Shown here piece after piece: positions 27,401 to 33,822 of a stretch of DNA of 64,000 nt. The stretch comes from Lentzea alba (GTDB lineage: Bacteria > Actinomycetota > Actinomycetes > Mycobacteriales > Pseudonocardiaceae), in contig NZ_JAAMPJ010000001.1 in the NCBI RefSeq assembly GCF_011067745.1, forward strand, positions 854,829 through 918,828. Reading direction: 5' to 3'. Within the stretch, counting starts at the first letter, position 1, and the number at the start of each line of letters is the position of its first letter. The notes below the pieces were generated by a model. That model was not told where the DNA came from. It ran no database searches and saw only the letters and a list, made by a program, of their open reading frames with translations. Position numbers and translations under genes: made by a program.

Positions 27401-27724
27401 GGGGGCGGGCTGGAGCACGCTGCCGGCCGGCGGGTTGACCTGCACGCGGTACTTGCCGCCGCTCACCGGGCCGAGACCGACGGTGACGTTGCCGTCCGCG
27501 CCCGTCGTGCCGGTCGCGGTCTTGCCCGCGGGATCGGTCACGAGGACGGAGGCACCGGCCACGCCGACTTCGAGGGCGGCCTCGTACGTGCCGTTCGCGT
27601 TGATGTCACGAATGACCTTCACGGTCAGCGTGCCGTCACCGGGACCGGCGTGCGCGGAAGGTATCACCACGGCGAACGAGGCGGCCATCAGCGCACTGAG
27701 CGCGACAGCGAGCGGACGTTTCAC
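21494..27724 (-). CDS. Giant LAxTG-anchored surface protein with twelve SdrD B-like repeats
   Basis: GTG 27724 sits 7 nt after AGGAG, giving 2076 residues and a Sec signal (VKRPLAVALSALMAASFAVV to SAHA). A short SdrD-like unit follows. Residues of about 130-590 look like a beta-propeller (GDIDISEDGSELYVVNLGDRKLYVYDA). Twelve repeats of about 116-120 residues then run from about 594 to 2030, each starting like NKLGDYVWIDNNKNGLQD with a calcium-loop-like D-N-N-x-D pattern and ending in DLTLDAGI. The C-terminus has LASTG, a hydrophobic helix and the tail GRRRRES, a class E sortase (LAxTG) signal. It should be wall-linked and act in adhesion or as a rigid stalk. No sortase gene is in the window. 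Confidence 0.92.
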   Translation of the reverse strand: MKRPLAVALSALMAASFAVVIPSAHAGPGDGTLTVKVIRDINANGTYEAALEVGVAGASVLVTDPAGKTATGTTGADGNVTVGLGPVSGGKYRVQVNPPAGSVLQPAPAGAGLESNTMFVDVSGGQNKTVTTALWNPADYCQANPTLVTGCQRATRKQDGSSNVSDSARSLVTLPFTNRGTGPAPTQIANQGTTGSVYGIAYRKQDKRIFSGAFAKRLTDYGSGNAGGVYVTPAAGGATTLFATVPNAGTTKHNHQNNFDGGFANVVGKEALGDIDISEDGSELYVVNLGDRKLYVYDATAATASAPKGSYAIPSPCTNAVDWRPGALAVRDGVLYVGGVCSGESTQNVADMKVVVRTFTAGAFGAPVVTHTLNFLRGTVLWGGTTADHWRPWQTTFKQPTPNGGLVVNPEPLLTDIGIEANGDLVLAFRDRFGDQGGKSLSPADGSAGTFDTVSGGDLNRVCRQADGSYAWEGTAANCPNHNTPANNGGGQVDGVVEYYNGEFFSSQANGQPHKETAQGALAVLYGETRMPETIMDPTAINTGGVGWFDRAGGGMMADGYPNSYLISDVNTEGWGKANGLADLEALCDLAPVQLGNRVWFDTDADGVQDGDEPPVAGVKVTATPCAGGASLGTKVTNAKGEYYFGVADGLKPDTCYNLTFDRSAVNAGGLPNAPAAADLKWTVKEAGPDRVIDSNVDAEGKTQVTIGKAGTADHTVDAGIVAKVTNKLGDFVWVDANRNGLQDADEQGVPGVTVVLKKGDGTQVGQPKTTDAQGKYLFDQLDDGVYKVCFDLSTLPSLYAGFTFTGKDAGDDAKDSDADPADGCTVTTTLGAAKREDLTLDAGISPPSNKVGDLVWKDTNRNGLQDGDEPGVPGVTVTLKNGAGEPVGQPKQTGADGKYLFDNLPDGTYQVCFDISTAPAEYAGYLLTKPNAGDDVKDSDADPTSKCTQTTTVGPNKREDLTLDAGIRPPNKLGDYVWIDNNKNGLQDDGEPAVPNVPVKLSDGKTTTTGPDGKYVFDKLPDGKYTVCFDLKNLPGPVADYQVTKPNAGEDAKDSDADVATGCAPEVELNVDKPEDLTIDMGLISPVNRLGDYVWIDVNKDGLQDASDVPVEGVTVKLSTGATTKTGADGKYLFTDLLDGTYKVCFDLANLPAAVKDYKVTTQNAGGDDAKDSDADAQGCTAETTLGTGKREDLTLDMGLVSPPNRLGDYVWVDTNRNGVQDGDEPGVPGVTVKVGDKTTTTNDQGKYIFDDLSDGTYKVCFDIANMPAPYQAYLVTRSNAGGDDAKDSDAGADGCTPETSLGSAKREDLTLDLGIRPPNKLGDTVWRDDNKNGVQDPNEPGVPGVTVKVGDKTTTTNEQGKYEFPNLPDGKYKVCFDIANLPGPVADYQVTKPNAGDDAKDSDADVATGCAPEVELNVDKPEDLTIDMGLISPVNRLGDYVWIDVNKDGLQDASDVPVEGVTVKLSTGAITKTGADGKYLFTDLLDGTYKVCFDVANLPAAVKDYKVTTQNAGGNDAVDSDADAQGCTAETTLGTGKREDLTLDMGLVSPPNKLGDTVWRDDNKNGVQDDGEPGVPNVPVKLSDGKTTVTDPNGKYVFDNLPDGKYTVCFGPMSDAVKDFVFTTPNAGSDDAKDSDADPATGCTPEVELGLGKRENPTVDAGIHPPANGVGDYVWIDANSNGLQDEGEKPVEGVTAVLKDAQGKELGTQKTSSNGKYYFTDNLPDGTYQVCFDIKNLPAAVADYTLTKPNAGDDGKDSDADPSSGCTLTTTVGVGKRRDYTLDAGLIAPPNTIGDFVWSDKNRNGVQDPGEPGVPGVPVKLVGSDGKPVGEPVKTDKDGKYEFPNIPDGTYKVCFEMGALPGDYAGYQATKPNVGDDGKDSDVDPASGCTPPVTVGVGKRENLTLDLGLVSPANRVGDFVWYDNNSNGVQDSGEPGVPDLPVFLQDGTGKPVAQSKTDKDGKYLFTDLPDGEYKVCFNADPQTGLVAGRKLTTPHVGDDAKDSDADPASGCTHVVKLGKDKRADLTLDAGLLPKPPAPPLASTGVAVWSLLLAALTMLAGGAFLLVRGRRRRES
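21640..25950 (-). repeat. Array of twelve 350-nt in-frame B-repeat units
   Basis: Repeats of 345-360 nt code for SdrD B-like domains. Divergence is uneven: units 5 and 8 (counted from the N-terminus) are almost identical in DNA, about 94 percent over 23.08-23.60 kb against 24.12-24.64 kb, exactly 1,044 nt (three units) apart, while the outer units are much more diverged. This suggests recent block duplication inside the array. Confidence 0.85.
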
Positions 27725-28160
27725 GAAATCGCTCCTAAAGCAGCAGGGTCGGGGGCACACACTGCGGGAGCTTGGAAAATGCCACTGTTTCCGCAGGTCC
27801 GCCCGGTTACCCAGAGCCGCTTGTCGCACTTCCCGGTGAATTCTTCTCGCCGAGACGGCCGCTTGATCACCGATTTGCGTCGCGCTCGGTGTAGCACTGT
27901 CCCCTTGTCGGGTGACATGCGATCCACGATCAGGGATACAGGTTTAGATCGGAATTCATGGCGAGTGACCGTCCACAGAGGAGGGTTCGCTCTTCTGGGT
28001 CGTTCGTGCGTGTGGAGGTCTCGGCTTGACCACACGGCCTATGAGTCTGAACGGGTGAATACGCGTGTAGGACTCAGCCTTTCCTGGCTTCAGCGCCTGT
28101 AACCGGTGAAGGTCGCTTTCGGGCGGTGAAGGGCACGAGCGGACGCTGAAGGGAAGGCCG
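27725..28160. promoter_or_regulatory. 436-bp divergent regulatory region, surface protein / SigE-type sigma operon
   Basis: No gene was found here. It holds the ribosome-binding site of the surface-protein gene (AGGAG, complement strand) and a 7-bp inverted repeat CGTGTGG (28009-28015) / CCACACG (28030-28036). There are also three spaced GTGAAG/CTGAAG-like direct repeats just before the sigma gene (about 28105-28150). GC content falls in 27880-27960. Whether the sigma factor drives the surface gene is unknown. Confidence 0.35.
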
Positions 28161-28640
28161 TTGAGCACACCGGAGCCGGATCAGGGCTTCGCGGAGTTCT
28201 TCCGCACCTGTCTGCCGGTGGTGACCAGGACGTTGACGGCGCTCACCGGCGACACCCGAATGGTCGAGGACATCGCACAGGACGCGTTGCTGATCGCACA
28301 GCACCGTTGGGGCGACATCCGCTCGTACGACAAGCCCGAGGCGTGGGTGCTGAAGGTCGCCATCCGGCTGATGCGCCGGTGGCAGCAGCGGCACCTGCAC
28401 GAGACGCCGCTGGCCTCGGTGCCCGATGTTGTTGTGGACGTGCACGACGTGGAGGCGGTGCACTCCGCCGTGCGACAGCTCTCCCCCAGGCACCGCGAGA
28501 CCGTGGCGTTGCACCACCTGCTCGGCTACTCCGTCAACGAGATCGCCGCGGTGCTGGTGGTCAGCGAGTCGACCGTGCGCACGCACCTCACCCGCGGCCG
28601 GGCCGAGCTGCGGCGGATTCTCGGAGGCAGTGATGAGTGA
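28161..28640 (+). CDS. SigE-family ECF RNA polymerase sigma factor
   Basis: The 159-residue protein has sigma region 2 (FRTCLPVVTRTLTALTGDTRMVEDIAQDALLIAQHRW) and region 4 (QLSPRHRETVALHHLLGYSVNEIAAVL, VSESTVRTHLTRGRAELRRIL). The start appears to be TTG 28161, with GGGAAGG 3-9 nt upstream; no ATG or GTG lies at a sensible position. The last 8 nt overlap the next gene, a TPR-like protein that takes the place where an anti-sigma factor would be expected. The divergent giant surface protein is a candidate target. Confidence 0.85.
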   Translation: MSTPEPDQGFAEFFRTCLPVVTRTLTALTGDTRMVEDIAQDALLIAQHRWGDIRSYDKPEAWVLKVAIRLMRRWQQRHLHETPLASVPDVVVDVHDVEAVHSAVRQLSPRHRETVALHHLLGYSVNEIAAVLVVSESTVRTHLTRGRAELRRILGGSDE

Positions 28641-29670
28641 GCTACTGGCCCAGTTCGAGATCGACGAGGCGGTCGAACGGCTGTACCGCGCGGGCGAGGC
28701 CGCCGAACGGGCCGGGCGCCTGCGCGAGGCCGCCGTGTGCTTCCGGGTGGCCGCCGATCAGCACCTCGGTGACGCGGCGGTGCGGCTGGCCGTCGTGTTG
28801 TTCGCGCTCGGCGAGATCTCCGAAGCCCAGCACTGGTGCGAGGTCGCGGTGGCCGACGGCTTCACCGAGGCCGCGGAGTTGATGCAGTCGGATCTCGCTG
28901 CCCGGCAACGATTCCTGGAGCACGCCGCCCGCATCATGGTGGGCGCACCGACGTTCGACTGGCTGCCCTCCTCGGTTCCGTCTGGTCGCATCGAACCGTC
29001 AGAGGTGCACGCGCGGACACAGGCGTTGCGCGCGTTGGACCGGCAGTACGGCGGAATCGCTTGCCACGCCTCGGTGTTGGAGCACCTCGCTTTTGTCGAG
29101 CCGTTCATCGTCGTCGGTGACGCGGACGTGTGGACGGCCGTCGCGGAGGTGCACGAACTGGCGGGCTGGACCGCGTTCGACAGCGGCATGCCCGGCACCG
29201 CGCTGCCGCACTTCGAGCGCGCGCTGACGTTGGCACGGCAGGCCGAGAACGAGTCCCTGATCGCCTCGGTGCTGACACGTGCGGGCCGGATGTTCCTGCA
29301 CCACAACGCACCCGAGGACGCGTTGCGAGCGTTCCAGCTCGGATTCGTCGCGGCGCACAACTCAGGCGACCAGCGAGACCTGTCCGATCCGGAACACGCC
29401 ATCGCCTCGCTCACGACAAAGGTCGGCACATACGGTCTCGAACGCGTCCGCGCCCGCACGATCGCGTTGACCGCGCTGGCCCGCAACCACCTCGCCCTCG
29501 GTGACGTGGCCGCTGCCGGCGATTTCGCGGCGAGCGCACTGGCCGTCGCGACGAACCTGCGGTCAACGCGCGCCGCCGACCAACTCCGCTGGCTGGACGA
29601 GGAAGCACGACGTGCCGGCGCGTCCGCGCTGGTGGAGCAGATCTCGGTCCGTTTCGCACGCTGTGGCTGA
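28633..29670 (+). CDS. TPR-like soluble protein partnered with a sigma factor
   Basis: ATG 28633 behind GGAGG gives 345 residues. The sequence is almost wholly helical, with repeats such as RAGRLREAAVCFRVAADQHLGDAAVRLAV and SGMPGTALPHFERALTLARQAENESLI, so it is a tetratricopeptide-type scaffold. It has no membrane segment or DNA-binding motif. Overlap with the sigma-factor gene implies coupled translation and probably physical partnership; it might hold the sigma factor in check or relay a signal, but nothing in the sequence proves this. Its closest relatives may be transcription-regulator TPR tails. Confidence 0.75.
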   Translation: MSELLAQFEIDEAVERLYRAGEAAERAGRLREAAVCFRVAADQHLGDAAVRLAVVLFALGEISEAQHWCEVAVADGFTEAAELMQSDLAARQRFLEHAARIMVGAPTFDWLPSSVPSGRIEPSEVHARTQALRALDRQYGGIACHASVLEHLAFVEPFIVVGDADVWTAVAEVHELAGWTAFDSGMPGTALPHFERALTLARQAENESLIASVLTRAGRMFLHHNAPEDALRAFQLGFVAAHNSGDQRDLSDPEHAIASLTTKVGTYGLERVRARTIALTALARNHLALGDVAAAGDFAASALAVATNLRSTRAADQLRWLDEEARRAGASALVEQISVRFARCG

Positions 29671-29728
29671 CGTGTTCACCCGATCCGGGCCGATACACGC
29701 GTAGGCACAAACAGGTAGGTTCTGCGGC

Positions 29729-30532
29729 ATGGCCGAGCCTTTCTCGTGGGTGCCCACAGGAATCAACACCGACGTGCCCAGCGCGGCACGGGTCTACGAC
29801 TTCCTGTTGGGAGGTGGCCACAACTTCGCGTCGGACCGCATGGTCGGCGACAAGGTGCTGCAGATCCTGCGCGACGGCCGCGCCATCGCGGCCTCGAACC
29901 GCTCGTTCATGCGCCGCGCCGTCCTGCTGATGATGGAGCAGGGCATCACCCAGTTCCTCGACCTCGGCTCGGGCATCCCGACGGTCGGCAACGTCCACGA
30001 GATCGTGCAACAGGAAAACCCGGACGCACGCGTGGTCTACGTGGACTACGACGAGGTGGCCGTCTCGCACAGCCAGCTCATCCTGGAGGGCAACGACAAC
30101 GCGGGCGTCGTGCAGGCGGACATGTGCCGCCCCGACGACGTGCTGTCCGACCCGGTCGTGAAGGACCTGATCGACTTCTCCCAGCCCGTAGGCCTGCTCA
30201 TGGTCGCCGTGCTGCACTTCGTCTCGGACGAGAAGGGCCCGGCCGAGGTCGTCGCCCGCTACCGCGACGCCATGCCGTCCGGCAGCCTGATCGCGCTCTC
30301 GCACCTCACCGCCGACTTCAAGCCGGACGAGATGGGCGGCGTCGTCGAGGCCATGAAGCACAGCCGCGACCCGATGTACTTCCGCGCGCTCACCGAGTTC
30401 GAGCCGATGTTCGCCGGCCTGGAGGTCCTCCAGCCGGGCGTCGTCTCGGCGCCGCAGTGGCACCCGGAACTCGGCCCGGCCGGAGAGGGCGGCCCGGCGG
30501 ACGTCTACGTGGGAGTCGCCCGCAAGCCCTAG
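29729..30532 (+). CDS. DUF574-type SAM-dependent methyltransferase
   Basis: The 267-residue protein carries the hallmarks of the Streptomyces-type DUF574 (Methyltransf_19) family: NTDVPSAARVYDFLLGGGHNFASDR at the start, the SAM-binding FLDLGSGIPTVGNVHE, VVYVDYDEVAVSH and LMVAVLHFVSDE. These proteins are abundant in actinomycetes, yet their substrates are largely unknown. ATG 29729 has TAGGTT 7 nt upstream and no ribosome-binding site, so it is probably leaderless and has its own promoter in the 58-bp gap. It converges with the PI-PLC gene, 3 nt apart. Confidence 0.92.
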   Translation: MAEPFSWVPTGINTDVPSAARVYDFLLGGGHNFASDRMVGDKVLQILRDGRAIAASNRSFMRRAVLLMMEQGITQFLDLGSGIPTVGNVHEIVQQENPDARVVYVDYDEVAVSHSQLILEGNDNAGVVQADMCRPDDVLSDPVVKDLIDFSQPVGLLMVAVLHFVSDEKGPAEVVARYRDAMPSGSLIALSHLTADFKPDEMGGVVEAMKHSRDPMYFRALTEFEPMFAGLEVLQPGVVSAPQWHPELGPAGEGGPADVYVGVARKP

Positions 30533-30535
30533 CGG

Positions 30536-32149
30536 CTAGCGGAACCTCCACGCCTGGGCCGCGGAACCGTTGCAGGTCCAGATGTTCAGGCGCGTTCCCG
30601 GGGTCGTCGACGCACCGGGGTTGTCCAGGCACAGCCCCGACTGCGGGTTCTGCACCGAACCGTCAGACCGCACGCGCCACTGCTGCGCGCCCGAGCCGTT
30701 GCACTCCCACAGCCGCACGGCCGTGCCGTTGGTGGTGCCGCCGTTGTCGATGTCGAGGCATTTGCCGGAGATGGCGATCGTGCCGTCGGCGACGACGCGC
30801 CACTTCTGCGCGTAGGAGTTGTTGCACGTCCAGATCTGCACCGGGTTGCCGTTGGCGGTGCCGCCGGCGTTGTTGTCCAGGCAGAGCGTCGAAGCCGTTG
30901 CCATCTCCACGGAACCGGCGCCGGACGGGTGGCGGTCGGCCGGGAGCGTTGGCGTGTTGCGGTGGTAGAAGTCGACGGCCAGGTAGTTCGGGGTCTTGCG
31001 GGCCGCGGGTTCGCAGAAGCGGCGGGCGCGGTCGACGGCCTTCGAGTTGTCGGTCGCGACGGTGCCTTCCATGGGGACGTCGCGGAAGTGGTTCATGACG
31101 AACAGCGGGCGGAAGTTGGCTTCCGTGGCGGTGAGCGGCTTCTCGCCCCAGCGGGAGTAGCAGGACCAGTCGGACGCGCCTACGCCCGAGCCCATCGACC
31201 AGTAGTTCTCGACGGTCCAGTCCCGCTGGTAGAGCACGCCGGAGTTCTCGCGGCCGTCCTTGCCGTGGTCGGTGAAGATGAGCAAACGCTTGCCGGACGC
31301 CCTCATCTGCGACAACCTCGGCCAGCCGTTCTCCCGCACGCCCTCGGCACGGAACAACACGTCGTTCAGGCCGTTGACGGACGCGAGAGAGGACCGGAGC
31401 ACGTCGGCGGAGACGTAGTCCTCCAGGAACACAGTGACGATCTCGGTCGGGCGTGACTTCAGGAAGTCGACGATGCGCTGGATGTCGACGCCAAGTGCCA
31501 CGGGTTTGCTGACCAGGGTGCAGCTGTTGTGGCAGAGGATCGCGCCGTCGGGCGTTTGGTGGATGTCGAGCATGAAGCCACGCACGCCGTCGTTGAGCTG
31601 CTGCACGATGCCGCGCGACTGGTTCGGGGCGATGTTGGCGAACGTGAAGCCGCCGTCGACGCCGTTCGCGTAGGCGTTGTGGGCGGTCAGGAACGTCATC
31701 TCGTCCAGGCGCGGGTCAGCCGGGGGCTGGTAGCGGACCGGGTTGACCGGCGTGAGGAACCACGTGTCGTTGCCGGTGCCGACGCGGACCTGGTCGGTGC
31801 CGGACGCGATCAGGTAGCGGTTCGCGCCGGGGTCCTTGAAGCGGTAGCGGTCCTGGTCGTCGGGCACCGCGACCCACTGGGCGTCGGCGCTGGAGCAGCT
31901 GATCATCTGGGCGGTGTCGCCGGAGCGGCCGAGGCACTGCCCGCCCTCGGACAGGGTGCTGCCGTTCCAGGCGAACTGCTGGCGGTCCTCGTTGCCCTTG
32001 GGGCGGTGCTGGAGGACGGACGAGCCGGACACGGCGGCGTTCTGGCCGGTCACGGCGCTTTGCAGGTAGTAGTTGCCGTTGGGTGCGGCGGCCGCGTCGA
32101 CGGGGACGAGCAGCAGCGACAACAGCGCGAGTGCAGGGATGATGCGCAT
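30536..32149 (-). CDS. Secreted PI-PLC-like phosphodiesterase with C-terminal ricin-type lectin
   Basis: A signal peptide (MRIIPALALLSLLLVPVDAAAA) starts the 537-residue protein. Residues 20-140 look like a beta-trefoil of their own. The PI-PLC X-like catalytic part follows: FLTAHNAYANG (first catalytic His), GVRGFMLDIHQ with the Asp, and LCHNSCTL (second His), ending near DRHPSG. Residues 410-537 are a ricin B-type lectin with QxW-like repeats (QIWTCNN, QKWRV, RLWECNG, QQWRV, NIWTCNG, QAWRF). It should cleave phosphatidylinositol-like lipids outside the cell while bound to carbohydrate. No ribosome-binding site stands out before ATG 32149. Confidence 0.88.
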   Translation of the reverse strand: MRIIPALALLSLLLVPVDAAAAPNGNYYLQSAVTGQNAAVSGSSVLQHRPKGNEDRQQFAWNGSTLSEGGQCLGRSGDTAQMISCSSADAQWVAVPDDQDRYRFKDPGANRYLIASGTDQVRVGTGNDTWFLTPVNPVRYQPPADPRLDEMTFLTAHNAYANGVDGGFTFANIAPNQSRGIVQQLNDGVRGFMLDIHQTPDGAILCHNSCTLVSKPVALGVDIQRIVDFLKSRPTEIVTVFLEDYVSADVLRSSLASVNGLNDVLFRAEGVRENGWPRLSQMRASGKRLLIFTDHGKDGRENSGVLYQRDWTVENYWSMGSGVGASDWSCYSRWGEKPLTATEANFRPLFVMNHFRDVPMEGTVATDNSKAVDRARRFCEPAARKTPNYLAVDFYHRNTPTLPADRHPSGAGSVEMATASTLCLDNNAGGTANGNPVQIWTCNNSYAQKWRVVADGTIAISGKCLDIDNGGTTNGTAVRLWECNGSGAQQWRVRSDGSVQNPQSGLCLDNPGASTTPGTRLNIWTCNGSAAQAWRFR

Positions 32150-32312
32150 GGGGTGAAGGCTGGTTCATCGGCGTGAACGTGAAAAGACTTCACACCGAAA
32201 TCCGTCCAAACCGAGACATCTGTGGTCCGGGCCACAAAAGCCGATGCAGCGGATCGAGCGGCGAGCGGGGTTTCCCGATCCGCCAACGACCACGGACAAG
32301 TGAGGGGGCGGC

Positions 32313-32819
32313 GTGGGGTTCGACCAGTTCGTCGCTGATCGGCTGGACCGGCTGCTGAGGTACGCCACCGCGATCACCTGCGACAAACACCTGGCGCAGG
32401 ACATCGTGCAGAACGTGCTCATGCGCGCGCAGCACAAGTGGGAGCGCATCGGCGCGATGGACGCTCCCTACCTCTATGTGAAGCGCATGGTGACCAACGA
32501 CTACCTGTCGTGGCGGCACCGCAAGGCCGCGCGCGAGATCTCGGTGGAACGCAGCGAGCTCGCCAAGCACGTGCCGTCGATGGCTGATCCAGCCGACGCG
32601 CACGCCGAACGCGAGGCCATGCGCGCGCGGATCGCTGTCTTGCCGCGCAAGCAACGTGCCGCGTTGGTGCTGCGGTTCTACGAGGACTGCAGTGACGCGG
32701 AGATCGCACAGGTGCTGGGGTGCGCGGAATCCACCGTGCGCAGCCAACTCTCTCGCGCGCTGCAGACGTTGCGTGCCCACGAACTTGCCCGGTCCGCCAC
32801 CCTGGGGGTGCACTCGTGA
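32313..32819 (+). CDS. SigE-family ECF RNA polymerase sigma factor
   Basis: The 168-residue protein opens GFDQFVADRLDRLLRYATAITCDKHLAQDIVQ (region 2) and ends in a region 4 helix-turn-helix (LPRKQRAALVLRFYEDCSDAEIAQVLGCAESTVRSQLSRAL). GTG 32313 follows AGGGGG by a few nt. It is a different lineage from the sigma factor at 28161. Its TGA overlaps the GTG start of an LCP-family membrane protein, so the two are translationally coupled. The PI-PLC gene is divergent from it across 163 bp. Confidence 0.9.
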   Translation: MGFDQFVADRLDRLLRYATAITCDKHLAQDIVQNVLMRAQHKWERIGAMDAPYLYVKRMVTNDYLSWRHRKAAREISVERSELAKHVPSMADPADAHAEREAMRARIAVLPRKQRAALVLRFYEDCSDAEIAQVLGCAESTVRSQLSRALQTLRAHELARSATLGVHS

Positions 32820-33736
32820 ACGACCTGATCCGCCAGGCCATCGCCGCCGAAGCCGAGGAGCGCGTCGACTCCCGGACCGTGCTGGCCGAACTGCACAAGC
32901 GCAAGAAGAAGCCGTTCGGCCTGATCATCGGCGTCGCGACGCTCACGGTGGCAGCCGCCGCGGCGGCCGTCATCATCCCGACGACGATCAAGAAGACCGA
33001 CGCGTCACCTGCCGTGCAACCGGTACCGGCGACCGCGCAGAACGTGCTGCTCATCGGCACCGACAACAACGACTACACGGACTCGCTCGTGCTCGCGCGG
33101 TTCGAGGCCGACGGATCCGTCCGCGCCGTGTCGTTGCCGCGTGACATCCAGGTCGGCGACGAGAGGCTCAACCGCCTCTTCCGGCAGGACCCGAAGAAGC
33201 TGACCAGCACGGTCGAGCAGCTGACCTCCACGAAGGTCGACCACTACGCGGTGATCAAGATGTCCGAGTTCGGCCGGATCGCGCAGCTCGTCGGGGGGGT
33301 CGAGGTCTGCGTGTCCGCCGCGACCGTGGACGTCCAGACCGGAGCCACCTTTCCCGCCGGCAGTCAGACGCTCGAGGGCGACCGGGCGCTGCAGTTCCTT
33401 CGTCAGCGCATGGGCCTGCCCATGGGCGATTTCGACCGGATCAAGCGGCATCAGGCGTTCCTCGCCGGACTCGCCGCCAAGATCAACAAGGACAACGCCC
33501 TCGCGCTCGCCGGTGAGGTGGGGAGGTCCGTCCGCGTCGACGAGGGGTGGGACGTGCTGGCGTTCGCGCAGCGGTTCCAGGGCCCGGTCAAGATCTTCAC
33601 GGCGACCCTGCCGATCACCGATCCCGGTGTCACCCCGAACGGACAGGGCCTCGGGGTCGATCAGGCACAGGCGAAGCAGTTCGTCGAGGCGCAGTTCGGC
33701 GGCACGGCACAGCCCCAGGACAGGTGCGTGAACTGA
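32816..33736 (+). CDS. LytR-CpsA-Psr (LCP) membrane protein in the anti-sigma position
   Basis: GTG 32816 overlaps the sigma-factor stop (GTGA), giving 306 residues. The first 33 residues are cytoplasmic and charged (EERVDSRTVLAELHKRKKK); one transmembrane helix follows (about 34-55); the rest is an extracytoplasmic LCP domain: VLLIGTDNNDYTDSLVLARF, SLPRDI, LEGDRALQFLRQR and GDFDRIKRHQAFL. LCP enzymes attach glycopolymers to peptidoglycan. The single-helix topology with a cytosolic tail, coded immediately after a sigma factor, also suits a membrane anti-sigma factor, so it may couple wall-polymer status to transcription. That double role is inference. Confidence 0.85.
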   Translation: MNDLIRQAIAAEAEERVDSRTVLAELHKRKKKPFGLIIGVATLTVAAAAAAVIIPTTIKKTDASPAVQPVPATAQNVLLIGTDNNDYTDSLVLARFEADGSVRAVSLPRDIQVGDERLNRLFRQDPKKLTSTVEQLTSTKVDHYAVIKMSEFGRIAQLVGGVEVCVSAATVDVQTGATFPAGSQTLEGDRALQFLRQRMGLPMGDFDRIKRHQAFLAGLAAKINKDNALALAGEVGRSVRVDEGWDVLAFAQRFQGPVKIFTATLPITDPGVTPNGQGLGVDQAQAKQFVEAQFGGTAQPQDRCVN

Positions 33737-33822
33737 CCTTCACACCAATGGAGCATCAAGTCGCCCGTCTGCGCCGCCGATGACCAGCATGTAGCCCGCC
33801 GAATGGCCGCTACGATCAATTC

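Noticed and set aside
28009-28036. Inverted repeat CGTGTGG/CCACACG as a certain sigma-factor operator
   Set aside because: Too short and too far from both starts to assign; mentioned only as a possible site in the intergenic region.
21680-28102. A 2,140-codon open frame on the plus strand opposite the surface-protein gene
   Set aside because: It is the antisense shadow of the repetitive, GC-rich repeat gene. The residues are Arg/Val/His-rich without any domain, whereas the minus strand has a signal peptide, twelve B-repeats and an LAxTG end.
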